NCBI RefSeq assembly: GCF_007859715.1
Contig: NZ_SJPG01000001.1
Location: 3,436,728 to 3,500,727 of the forward strand
Direction of reading: 5' to 3'
DNA from: Rubinisphaera italica
GTDB lineage: Bacteria > Planctomycetota > Planctomycetia > Planctomycetales > Planctomycetaceae
DNA: 64,000 nt
Below, piece after piece: positions 1 to 7,932 of this stretch; positions within the stretch are counted from its first letter, which is position 1; the number at the start of each line of letters is the position of its first letter. A model generated the notes under the pieces. The model had not been told where the DNA came from, did not search any database, and worked only from the letters and a program-made list of their open reading frames with translations. Position numbers and translations under genes: made by a program.

Positions 1-189
1 CGGCGGAATGTTTTCGCTAAGATGCCCATCGAAAAGCGAAACGTCACGCGCCTGGAAGTGGGACTGCAAAGTCAAAGAGATCGTTTGATCGGAGCCGGAA
101 ATTGTCCACCCGGAATCGAGCAGGTAGTCAGCCAGAGAACGCAAACCTGCACCTGAGATGCCAATCAAATGTGCGTGAGGCTGGTTCAA
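1..189 (-). CDS. murC: UDP-N-acetylmuramate--L-alanine ligase (MurC), N-terminal part, cut by window edge
   Basis: The reverse strand encodes the first 63 residues of a MurC-type Mur ligase, the cytoplasmic enzyme that adds L-alanine to UDP-MurNAc in peptidoglycan synthesis. The nucleotide-binding start reads HLIGISGAGLRSLADYLLD followed by GWTISGSD, matching the GxGGxGM...GSD pattern of MurC/Mpl. The rest lies left of the window. No ATG is present; TTG at 189 is taken as start, with TTG at 213 an alternative before the in-frame stop at 247-249. Mpl or another Mur-family ligase is possible. It lies downstream of fur on the same strand, separated by an inverted repeat. Confidence 0.72.
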   Translation of the reverse strand, partial: MNQPHAHLIGISGAGLRSLADYLLDSGWTISGSDQTISLTLQSHFQARDVSLFDGHLSENIPP

Positions 190-213
190 TGTACGCTCAA
201 AACTGTATGCCAA

Positions 214-282
214 GTGCCATGGCTCTGCGAGCCGTGAGAGTGCGTTTTATTTTTGATCGCACGGCTCACAGAGCCGTGGTAC
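214..282. repeat. Repeat family R2, inverted repeat with two arms
   Basis: Two 23-base arms (214-236 and 260-282) are inverted copies of each other with four mismatches, around a T-rich spacer. The right arm contains the core CACGGCTCACAGAGCCGTGG, itself a hairpin. The same core forms a perfect hairpin at 58199-58225. It sits between fur and murC; a T-rich stretch follows on the plus strand, so it might act as a terminator for that strand, but no plus-strand gene precedes it. Confidence 0.75.
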
Positions 283-335
283 AGTCTTTTTCTCTCGCTC
301 TCAAGGGCACCTCGGGAACAAGAGAATAAGCAACG

Positions 336-830
336 TCAAATCATATCGAGTTTACGGTGACGTCGAACGGGAGCTTTGCGGCAACTACTGCACAGCCCAA
401 AGACTTCGAGACGATGCCCATCCTTAAAAAAGCCCATCGAATCGGCAATCTCCTCCAGAATCGCTTTGATCTGCTCGTTTTGGAATTCTTCGAGGTTTCC
501 ACATTTGCGACAGATGAGGTGATCGTGCTGGGGATAACCGTAATCGTGTTCCCAGATTTCGCTGCCATTTGGACGGGCGACTTTACGAATCAGCCCAGCT
601 GCTTCCATCGATTCCAGAGTTCGGTAAACCGTCGAACGGCTCACACGTTTGCGACCGCTGACTTTAAGGCGATCCGACAATTCCTCGGCATCGAAATGCT
701 CGTGATTATCGAAAACTTCGTCGACAATAATTTCACGTTCCGGCGTGAGCCGCATTTTTTGTGTCGCCAGGTATTCTCGAAATTTCTCTTTCGGACTGGC
801 GGAAACTTCCACGGTTCCCAAACTGCTCAC
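336..830 (-). CDS. Fur-family metal-responsive transcriptional regulator
   Basis: A 164-residue Fur-family repressor. The N-terminal winged helix (about residues 15-90) includes MRLTPEREIIVDEVF and the recognition-helix segment VSRSTVYRTLESMEAAGLI. The dimerisation and metal domain shows HDHLICRKCG, giving the first CxxC zinc pair, and a second pair in LCSSCRK near the C-terminus. Iron (Fur), zinc (Zur) and peroxide (PerR) sensing cannot be separated from sequence alone. The start is GTG at 830, about 11 bases after a GGAG. The preceding gene on this strand is flgM and the next is murC; cotranscription is possible but not shown. Confidence 0.88.
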   Translation of the reverse strand: MSSLGTVEVSASPKEKFREYLATQKMRLTPEREIIVDEVFDNHEHFDAEELSDRLKVSGRKRVSRSTVYRTLESMEAAGLIRKVARPNGSEIWEHDYGYPQHDHLICRKCGNLEEFQNEQIKAILEEIADSMGFFKDGHRLEVFGLCSSCRKAPVRRHRKLDMI

Positions 831-870
831 GGTTGTTCATTCTCCTGCGGTGCGAGACTGCGCCACGTAA

Positions 871-1173
871 TTACCCATTATCGGTTTGTATTTGCTGTAG
901 AAATTTGACGAGGGCTGATTCCAGTTTTTCGTCGGTATCGTAATTTCCCTGCTGAATCTCATCACGAATTCTCGCGATCAGATCGGCTCTGGAGGGATCG
1001 TTCTCTTCAATCGATTGCAATTCCGCCATCATGCGTGCCATCGGGGAAATGTCCAACTCGTCGGAGGGGATATTGATTCGAGAATTCGAAGTTGCCCCAG
1101 TCTGTTGAGCCGGAATTTGATTCTTAGAAACAGGCCAACTGCCGTTCGTGGATCCGATTCCTGAAATATTCAT
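871..1173 (-). CDS. flgM: FlgM-like anti-sigma-28 factor
   Basis: A 100-residue protein with the FlgM layout: a disordered Ser/Thr/Asn-rich first half, then a helical C-terminal half (about 45-98) with the phrase LDISPMARMMAEL, followed by RADLIARIRDEIQQGNYDTD, which matches the conserved R...KI..G.Y segment of FlgM. Known members bind and inhibit the flagellar sigma factor FliA until the hook is finished. The start has a strong GGGAGG Shine-Dalgarno. No other flagellar gene is in the window. An FNR-type dyad lies about 120 bases upstream in the divergent region shared with the permease gene. Confidence 0.75.
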   Translation of the reverse strand: MNISGIGSTNGSWPVSKNQIPAQQTGATSNSRINIPSDELDISPMARMMAELQSIEENDPSRADLIARIRDEIQQGNYDTDEKLESALVKFLQQIQTDNG

Positions 1174-1498
1174 TCACGCCCTCCCTGTCGTATTCGACTC
1201 TAAAAGATTGCCTGCTGAATCATTTCAACAGTGAATAAAGAGAGCAGCCCTGTCATAAAGACGAACCGCGATCCTGTTACGCAATCTTATAATTTGATCG
1301 TGATCAAGAGATTGTACGCCTAAGTCGCCTTTTACTTCAACAGGGAAATCAAAATCCACCCATTTGTACACATGTAATTTTCAAACATGATATTGATTTT
1401 TGAAAATCTCGACGTCTGCTCGATAACATTTATTCAGCCCATCGAATATGCTGCCTCGCATCAGGTTTTGCTGATTTCACCTTGGGAACGGAGGGGAC
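1174..1498. other. Divergent intergenic region, flgM / GntP permease
   Basis: The 325-base non-coding stretch must hold promoters for both divergent genes. The clearest signal is the FNR-type dyad at 1294-1307. The permease end carries GGAGGGG just before its ATG. No RNA gene was recognised. Confidence 0.6.
1294..1307. promoter_or_regulatory. FNR/CRP-type operator, TTGAT-N4-ATCAA
   Basis: TTGATCGTGATCAA is an exact match to the consensus TTGAT-N4-ATCAA bound by FNR-type members of the CRP/FNR family. Ten fixed bases would be expected about 0.06 times by chance in 64 kb of equal base composition. It lies in the divergent region about 120 bases before the flgM start and 190 bases before the permease start, so it could control either or both. 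The regulator is not in this window. Confidence 0.5.
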
Positions 1499-2863
1499 AT
1501 GTCTCCACTGCTGATTCTGCTGATTGGCATTTTGATAGTCGTTGGCATCATCGTATTTATGCGATTGGGAGCCTTTATTGCCTTATTGACTGCAGCTGTC
1601 GTTGTCAGCCTGCTGGCTCCAGGGGAATTGGCTGACAAAATTCCCCGCATGGCAACAGCTTTCGGAAATACTGCCGGGGCAATTGGTCTGGTCATTGCCG
1701 CTGCAACCATTATTGGTCGATGCCTCCTGTTAAGTGGGGGAGCCGACCAGATTGTGAAATCGACTCTCCGATTATTCGGCCAGGAAAAAGGGGGACTCGC
1801 GCTGATGTCGAGTGGTTTTATCCTCTCGGTTCCTGTCTTTTTCGATACCGTATTTTATCTCCTGGTTCCGCTAGCCCAATCGATGTATCGTCAAACCGGG
1901 AAAAATTATGTCCGATTTCTCGTCGCCATTGCAGCAGGAGCCGTGATCACACACACGCTCGTTCCACCAACTCCCGGCCCATTATTTATGGCCGATGCCC
2001 TGAGTGTAGATTTGACAACCATGATCCTCATCGGAGGAATTATTGGGTTACCATGTGCATTAATCGGTCTCGGATATGCCTACTGGATCGATCGCAAAAT
2101 ACAGATCGCTCCTGAACGGCTCATGGATTTTCTTCCAAAAACTGCCGATGAAAACTCTCCTGCTCCCAGCCTGTTCGCCTCACTGTTACCAATTGCCTTG
2201 CCCGTACTTTTAATTTCGGGAGTCACCTTCGGAAGCCGTTTTCTGGGGAAGGATTATTCCTCGCCGATCTGGAATATCATGCTCGAACTGGGCGATAAGA
2301 ATGTCGCCATGCTGCTGGCCGCGGTCGCAGCCATTATTGTGTATGTTCGACAGAAAAAGCCAACATTTGACGACCTCTCTCATGAAATCCAACTCTCGTT
2401 AAGCAGTGGAAGCGTGATTATTCTGATCACCGCAGCTGGTGGTTCCTTTGGAGCGATGTTGAAAACAGCGGACGTTGGCACAGCCGTTCAACAATTATTC
2501 AGTGCAGAAGCGGCCAGTCAGGGATTATTTTTGATGGCAATTGGCTATGGGCTGGCTTTTTTACTGAAAATCGCCCAAGGCTCCGGCACCGTATCTATGA
2601 TGGCCGCCTCTTCCATGGTTGCCGCTCTGATTCCCCCTGGTGATGCCATGGGAATTCATCCGGTTTATCTGGCATTATCGATCGGATTTGGATCGCTCGG
2701 AATTTCCTGGATGAACGACAGCGGCTTCTGGGTCTTCTCTCAGATGGGAGGACTGACCGAATTGGAAGCCATTAAAACCTGGACAGCCTTGCTGGCAATA
2801 TTAAGCATTGCCGGATTTTTGATGACAATCGGACTGGCGATTATTTTGCCAAATGCCTTTTGA
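1499..2863 (+). CDS. GntP-family gluconate:H+ symporter-like permease
   Basis: A 454-residue, very hydrophobic inner-membrane protein with about 12 predicted membrane spans and the GntP-family layout. Segments such as SGFILSVPVFFDTVFYLLVP, THTLVPPTPGPLFMA and GISWMNDSGFWVFSQMGGL match conserved GntP/IdnT stretches. Family members import gluconate or related sugar acids with protons; the exact substrate is not predictable. The start is supported by GGAGG five bases before the ATG. It is not next to a gluconate kinase or sugar-acid dehydrogenase. It converges with the pilin-like gene five bases downstream. Confidence 0.88.
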   Translation: MSPLLILLIGILIVVGIIVFMRLGAFIALLTAAVVVSLLAPGELADKIPRMATAFGNTAGAIGLVIAAATIIGRCLLLSGGADQIVKSTLRLFGQEKGGLALMSSGFILSVPVFFDTVFYLLVPLAQSMYRQTGKNYVRFLVAIAAGAVITHTLVPPTPGPLFMADALSVDLTTMILIGGIIGLPCALIGLGYAYWIDRKIQIAPERLMDFLPKTADENSPAPSLFASLLPIALPVLLISGVTFGSRFLGKDYSSPIWNIMLELGDKNVAMLLAAVAAIIVYVRQKKPTFDDLSHEIQLSLSSGSVIILITAAGGSFGAMLKTADVGTAVQQLFSAEAASQGLFLMAIGYGLAFLLKIAQGSGTVSMMAASSMVAALIPPGDAMGIHPVYLALSIGFGSLGISWMNDSGFWVFSQMGGLTELEAIKTWTALLAILSIAGFLMTIGLAIILPNAF

Positions 2864-2868
2864 TCCAA

Positions 2869-3201
2869 TTAAAGGCTCTTTGGTCCTTCATTGACCGGCA
2901 CGTCACAAGAAATATCGCACTGATCGTTATCGCAATCATCCTGTGTATCATTACCGGCTGATCCTCGGGTATAAGCCGAAAAGCCACCGTTAGCGAAATC
3001 TTTTTCGCTAGAAAAACCAGTATACCAGTAACTCTGGTTGGAATTTCCAGTCGCAACACCAATATCATTCAACTCAGAAACAATCGCATGCTGAATTGAA
3101 CTCAAGCCGACAATCAGGCCTAGAATTAAAATCGTGGCAATCAGTACCAGTTCAGCCGACACGACAAAACCAGCCTCATCTCGAATAAACATCCTGATCA
3201 T
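2869..3201 (-). CDS. Flp-pilin-like small membrane protein with Cys-rich tail
   Basis: A 110-residue protein with a short basic start, then EAGFVVSAELVLIATILILG, resembling the GQxxxEY...hydrophobic helix of Flp/TadE-type pilins (about residues 8-35). Such pilins are cleaved by a prepilin peptidase and assembled by Tad secretion systems; no tad genes are nearby. The C-terminal 65 residues are polar and end with an acidic, Cys-rich segment, DDCDNDQCDISC, suggesting disulfides or metal binding outside the membrane. Similar single-helix proteins occur widely in planctomycetes; the function is unknown. The start codon is ATG with a weak purine-rich site. Confidence 0.62.
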   Translation of the reverse strand: MIRMFIRDEAGFVVSAELVLIATILILGLIVGLSSIQHAIVSELNDIGVATGNSNQSYWYTGFSSEKDFANGGFSAYTRGSAGNDTQDDCDNDQCDISCDVPVNEGPKSL

Positions 3202-3527
3202 AAACTCGTCCTCGACTCAACTTCGATGACTGTGATTACCAACCCTGGTGAGAACTCCTTCATGCGAAACATTCGCATATTTGGTGCCAATAAAACAAAT
3301 CCTTCCGGTTTTACTGAATATCCATTACTGTTGTTAATGGTGTACACCAATTGTGCAATTAATAATAAAGATCGACAAGACACAATGGCTGAATTTTCCT
3401 GGAATTAGAAAACTGTCTAATTATCATGTATTAATCTGCTACGATCCCCCTAAACTCACATCCACATCGCCTCATGCGATCATTAATGGACTGAACTCTC
3501 CGATTTTCATTCAGAAATCCCTCTCTC
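3202..3527. other. Divergent intergenic region with two short dyads
   Basis: This 326-base gap separates the pilin-like gene and the 5-oxoprolinase gene. It holds a perfect 12-base palindrome, TGGTGTACACCA (3338-3349), abutting a second dyad AATTGTGCAATT (3349-3360). No gene was recognised; small open frames lack coding character. Confidence 0.5.
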
Positions 3528-6500
3528 ATGTCCTCCAAATCAGGCTGGAAATTTTCCATTGATGCCGGCGGAACCTTCACAGACTTGGTTGCTCAACGCC
3601 CGGACGGTTCAATTGTTACCCATAAAATTCTCTCATCGGGGGCTGTCAAAGGGCAGATCCAGCAGCTAGCCGATTCCTGCCTGACTGATAAGTCGCGTAT
3701 TGGTGATCCCGATAATGTCTGGCGAGGCTACACATTTACAATAAAGCATCCCACTGATCAGCCGTATTGCTCAACTGTGGTGAGTTCCTCTGGAATGACA
3801 GGGGAATTGCAATTCTCAGTAGAAATTCCCGATTCCCTGCTAGGTTCAAATTACGAGCTGACCAGCGACGAACAGGCCCCCGTCATCGGAATTCGCTACC
3901 TCTTAGGGCTGGATCGACACGCTCCCATCCCGCCACTGGACCTGCGTCTCGGCACAACGCGCGGCACCAATGCCCTGCTCGAACGTCGGGGGGCCCGCTG
4001 TGGTTACATCACAACTGCTGGTTTTCGAGATGCTCTCATCATTGGACATCAGGATCGTCCCCGGCTGTTCGATCTCAATATCCAGAAACCACTCCCCCTG
4101 CACGAGAGCGTCATTGAAATTGACGAACGAATCTCGGCTGAAGGTGAAATCATTCAAGCGATCGATCTGAATACTTGCAGTGAGTTACTCCTTGAATTAC
4201 GAGATCAGAAAATCGATTCCATTGCCATCTGCCTGCTACATGCCTGGCGAAATCCTGCTCATGAACAGCAACTTGGCTCATTGGCAAGGGAACTCGGCTT
4301 TACGGAAATCAGCCTTTCGCATGAAGTCAGTCCAGCGATCGGATTAATCGCTCGTGGTGATACAACGCTCGTGAACGCTTACCTGAATCCTGTTCTGCGA
4401 ACTTATCTCGATTCCATTCGCGCTTCCCTGCCCGGCTCCACAATCAAATTAATGTCTTCCAGCGGTGGTCTTGTCTCAGCCGATCACTTCGGTGGCAAGG
4501 ACAGTATCCTCTCCGGCCCTGCTGGCGGAGTTGTCGGCCTGGCCGAAATTGCCAGGCTACGAGGAATTCCGAAAATCATTGGCTTCGACATGGGTGGAAC
4601 CAGCACCGATGTCTGTCGTTACGATGGGCAATTTCATCGGGAATTTGAAACGACAAAAGCAGGAGTTCGACTGGCCACGCCCATGCTAGCCATTGAAACC
4701 GTGGCTGCAGGTGGTGGAAGTATTTGCCATTTCGATGGTGTGCGTCTGCAAGTCGGTCCTCAATCTGCAGGCGCGAATCCCGGTCCTTGCTGTTACGGAA
4801 ATGATGGCCCGTTAACCATCACCGACATGAATGTGATTACTGGACGTGTCCTCCCGCAACACTTTCCATTTTCACTGGATGTCGCAGCCGTTCGAACTAA
4901 ACTCGAAACTCTCTGCCAGCAAATTGCCAACTCGACTCTCGCACAAAATTTCACGCCGGAAAAACTGGCAGAAGGCTTCCTGGAAATTGCCAACATCCGC
5001 ATGGCACGCGCCATTCGCAAAGTTTCCGCAGCTCGTGGTTACGACCCCGCCGACCATGTCCTGGTTAGCTTTGGAGGTGCAGGTGGACAGCATGCCTGTT
5101 CGATCGCAAAAGAATTAGGCATTCAGAAAATTGTGATCCATCCCCTGGCAGGTTTGTTCAGTGCGTATGGAATTGGCTGTGGTGATCAACGTCAAATCGA
5201 ATCCCAATCGATTCTTAAACTTCTGCAAGAAATCACAAAATCAGAACTGACGAATCAACTCCTTATTCTGGAACGGACCGCTCAGAAAGCACTGAGAGAT
5301 CAAGGAGTGGAACCGAATCAATTCGACACTGCAGAATTCTCACTCGATATGAGATATGCCGGCACCGAAACTCCACTCACAATTTCTCAACCTGAGGATG
5401 AAGATTTCTCGCAGGCTTTCCGTCAGGAATTCCACACCCGGTTCGGTTATTCTCGACCAGAACAACCCATTGAAGTCGTGACGGCTCGCGCCGAAGTCAT
5501 AGCCAAAACACCACGATTCAATTCGACCAATACCGAGACAAATCATCCTGAGATGAACAAGACACAGGCCATTGACTCACAGACTCACAACATTTTCATC
5601 AATGGAAGCTGGCAATCTGCTCAAGTTTATGATCTTCATCAGATTCCACCGGGATTAGAAATCATTGGCCCGGCCATTCTGCTCGAAAAACATTCTACCA
5701 TTCTCATTGCCCCGGCTTTTCGCGCGGTCATTGATGAAGAACGATTACTCACCATCACTCCTGTAGAAGCCACTCACTCAACCCGGAATACAATTTCTCC
5801 AACGGAAAAAACTTCGCCGATTCTACTGGAATTATTTCACAATCATTTTGCCTCCATCGCCGAGCAAATGGGCGAAACTCTTCGTCAGACCGCTCAATCG
5901 GTCAATGTGAAAGAACGTCTCGATTACAGCTGTGCCGTGTTCGATCGTACGGGAGCATTGATCGCCAACGCGCCTCATGTTCCCGTCCATTTGGGAGCGA
6001 TGGGCGAAACGGTCAAACATCTGCTAGCTGAGTTTTCAGCGATGCAACCGGGAGATGCCTATATCACAAACGATCCCTATCAAGGCGGCTCGCACCTGCC
6101 CGATGTGACTGTTGTCACTCCCATGTTTTCCGGTATCGAAAAGAAGTTGCAGTTTCTGGTCGCCTCGCGTGCTCATCATGCCGAGATTGGCGGTATCACT
6201 CCTGGCAGCATGCCTCCCTTTTCAAAAACGTTGGCTGAGGAAGGGGTCGTCATTCGACCTTTTCGTCTACTCTCAGCCGAGGCTGATTTTTTTGAGGAAC
6301 TCCGAAGTCTCCTCAGTTCCGGAAAATATCCGTCGCGGAAAGTCGAAGAAAATCTGGCCGATGTGCGGGCCCAACTCGCAGCCAATCAGGTTGGAGTCCG
6401 ATTACTCGAACAATTAACCCATGAACATTCGACAGAACTGGTCAATCACTATGTGACACAAATTCGTCGAACAGCCGCAGAGAAAACGAGACTTTCACTT

Positions 6501-7379
6501 GACCGCTTGCCCCAAGAACAGATGACATTTACCGATCACCTCGATGACGGCAGCCCGATCAAAGTCTCGATCACACGAACAAGCGAACGCGTCACTGTCG
6601 ATTTCACAGGCACAGGACCAGTCCTGAAATCAAACCTGAATGCAAATCGAGCGATTGTGACGGCTGCAGTGCTGTACGTTTTTCGCTGCCTCATTGATGA
6701 AGACATTCCTCTCAATAGCGGTGTGCTCGATATGATCGATATCATCCTGCCGGAATGTCTACTCAATCCTCCCGGAAATCCTGACCCTGCCCTCTGTCCG
6801 GCTGTCGTTGGCGGAAATGTAGAGACATCCCAGCGTGTTGTCGATGTGCTACTGGGTGCTTTACAGCTCGCAGCTGCCAGTCAGGGAACGATGAATAATT
6901 TAACCTTTGGAGACAAAACCTTCGGCTACTACGAAACCATCTGCGGCGGCAGCGGTGCCACATCTCAGGCAAATGGTTGCGATGCCGTACACACGCACAT
7001 GACAAACACCCGCTTGACTGATGTCGAAATCCTCGAACATCGCTATCCTATTCGAGTCATCCAACACGCTATTCGCAAAAACTCAGGCGGCAAAGGAAAG
7101 CAACGTGGAGGCAACGGATTGATTCGCGAATTGGAATTTCTTCAACCGCTCTCAGCGACATTACTCGCACAGCGAAGAAAGTCTTATCTCCCCTTTGGAA
7201 TTCAAGGCGGAGGAACAGGTCAAGCCGGTCAAACAACCTGGTATCAGTCACATGATGATTCTTCTGAAGAACTCGAAGGCTGCTTTGCAATCCAGGTAAA
7301 ACCGGGCGACCGCTTAAAAATAGAAACACCCGGTGGCGGGGGCTGGGGTAAAAGCCCTGGCGAGCCGAGCCAGTCATAA
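3528..7379 (+). CDS. 5-oxoprolinase / hydantoinase A-B fusion
   Basis: A 1283-residue cytoplasmic enzyme combining both halves of the hydantoinase/oxoprolinase family, like the fused eukaryotic 5-oxoprolinase (about 1290 residues). The HyuA-like half begins with the nucleotide-binding FSIDAGGTFTDLV and contains IIGFDMGGTSTDVCRYDG (about residue 350); the HyuB-like half starts near residue 760 and contains YITNDPYQGGSHLPDVT. Family enzymes use ATP to open 5-oxo-L-proline to glutamate; some act on hydantoins or acetophenone. About 70 residues (roughly 45-115) interrupt the N-terminal domain. There is no clear Shine-Dalgarno, but the N-terminus fits the family. It stands alone. Confidence 0.9.
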   Translation: MSSKSGWKFSIDAGGTFTDLVAQRPDGSIVTHKILSSGAVKGQIQQLADSCLTDKSRIGDPDNVWRGYTFTIKHPTDQPYCSTVVSSSGMTGELQFSVEIPDSLLGSNYELTSDEQAPVIGIRYLLGLDRHAPIPPLDLRLGTTRGTNALLERRGARCGYITTAGFRDALIIGHQDRPRLFDLNIQKPLPLHESVIEIDERISAEGEIIQAIDLNTCSELLLELRDQKIDSIAICLLHAWRNPAHEQQLGSLARELGFTEISLSHEVSPAIGLIARGDTTLVNAYLNPVLRTYLDSIRASLPGSTIKLMSSSGGLVSADHFGGKDSILSGPAGGVVGLAEIARLRGIPKIIGFDMGGTSTDVCRYDGQFHREFETTKAGVRLATPMLAIETVAAGGGSICHFDGVRLQVGPQSAGANPGPCCYGNDGPLTITDMNVITGRVLPQHFPFSLDVAAVRTKLETLCQQIANSTLAQNFTPEKLAEGFLEIANIRMARAIRKVSAARGYDPADHVLVSFGGAGGQHACSIAKELGIQKIVIHPLAGLFSAYGIGCGDQRQIESQSILKLLQEITKSELTNQLLILERTAQKALRDQGVEPNQFDTAEFSLDMRYAGTETPLTISQPEDEDFSQAFRQEFHTRFGYSRPEQPIEVVTARAEVIAKTPRFNSTNTETNHPEMNKTQAIDSQTHNIFINGSWQSAQVYDLHQIPPGLEIIGPAILLEKHSTILIAPAFRAVIDEERLLTITPVEATHSTRNTISPTEKTSPILLELFHNHFASIAEQMGETLRQTAQSVNVKERLDYSCAVFDRTGALIANAPHVPVHLGAMGETVKHLLAEFSAMQPGDAYITNDPYQGGSHLPDVTVVTPMFSGIEKKLQFLVASRAHHAEIGGITPGSMPPFSKTLAEEGVVIRPFRLLSAEADFFEELRSLLSSGKYPSRKVEENLADVRAQLAANQVGVRLLEQLTHEHSTELVNHYVTQIRRTAAEKTRLSLDRLPQEQMTFTDHLDDGSPIKVSITRTSERVTVDFTGTGPVLKSNLNANRAIVTAAVLYVFRCLIDEDIPLNSGVLDMIDIILPECLLNPPGNPDPALCPAVVGGNVETSQRVVDVLLGALQLAAASQGTMNNLTFGDKTFGYYETICGGSGATSQANGCDAVHTHMTNTRLTDVEILEHRYPIRVIQHAIRKNSGGKGKQRGGNGLIRELEFLQPLSATLLAQRRKSYLPFGIQGGGTGQAGQTTWYQSHDDSSEELEGCFAIQVKPGDRLKIETPGGGGWGKSPGEPSQS

Positions 7380-7391
7380 CTCGGTTTTTTT
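7365..7391 (+). terminator. Possible intrinsic terminator of the 5-oxoprolinase gene
   Basis: A short CCGAG/CTCGG stem overlaps the stop codon and is followed by seven T residues. The stem is only five pairs with a ten-base loop, so this is a weak candidate. Confidence 0.4.
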
Positions 7392-7430
7392 CATGATGTC
7401 TGTGAAATTAAGCAAAAACAGCCTGACGGA

Positions 7431-7640
7431 TTAGACGCTTATGTCTGGGTTCGTCTCAAAACCTGGTTGCGACTGGTCCTCTGCCTCAGAATTCTCTTGA
7501 GCCTGACGGATTAAATTTTGATACGTCTCTTCATCAGTCAGGCAATAGACGCCGCTTTGTGTCATTTTGAGAATCTTTAATCGTTTATTTCCCCGAAGTG
7601 CACGCGCGACATGCGGCAACGGCTGTGCCTTGATGATCAT
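7431..7640 (-). CDS. Small conserved-looking hypothetical protein
   Basis: A 69-residue protein starting MIIKAQPLPHVARALRGNKR and continuing with LKILKMTQSGVYCLTDEETY, then an acidic Glu/Gln/Ser-rich tail. No signal peptide or membrane span. The basic-amphipathic front part looks structured and resembles short unannotated planctomycete proteins, an impression that was not checked. An AAGGG site precedes the ATG. It lies downstream of alaS on the same strand, about 290 bases away across repeat R3, so cotranscription is uncertain. Confidence 0.55.
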   Translation of the reverse strand: MIIKAQPLPHVARALRGNKRLKILKMTQSGVYCLTDEETYQNLIRQAQENSEAEDQSQPGFETNPDISV

Positions 7641-7823
7641 AAACCGCCCTTACCTGAGCCCCGTCTACTACTTACTCCCATTCGTCAGGAGATAATACAG
7701 ACAGAAACTCAGAAGCAAAGCCGGTCGTTCTATAGAGGCCAATTATTAACAGCTTCTCCATGAACTTCACCAAACCTTCACGGAACCGCCATTTGAACAC
7801 TGAATTTTCGCAAGCAATGTGAA

Positions 7824-7907
7824 GGGTGACGGGGGCGCACTGTGTTAACAGCAGCCCCCAGACGTTTGACTTTCGGGGGCTTCTCTACAAGAGCGCCCCC
7901 GCCACCC
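7824..7907. repeat. Repeat family R3, nested double inverted repeat
   Basis: The outer arms GGGTGACGGGGGCGC (7824-7838) and GCGCCCCCGCCACCC (7893-7907) pair with one mismatch. An inner pair, AGCCCCC (7853-7859) with GGGGGCT (7875-7881), gives a second hairpin. The same nested architecture recurs at 60224-60306. It lies just downstream of alaS and may act as a transcription end or processing site, but has no clear T-tract. Confidence 0.8.
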
Positions 7908-7932
7908 GTTACGATAAATCGTTCTAACTTCA

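Noticed and set aside
102..329. Plus-strand 75-codon frame at the left edge
   Set aside because: It runs antisense to the murC start and through repeat R2; composition follows the repeat, and there is no ribosome site.
357..908. Plus-strand 183-codon frame
   Set aside because: It is the antisense of fur, which has clear family motifs on the other strand.
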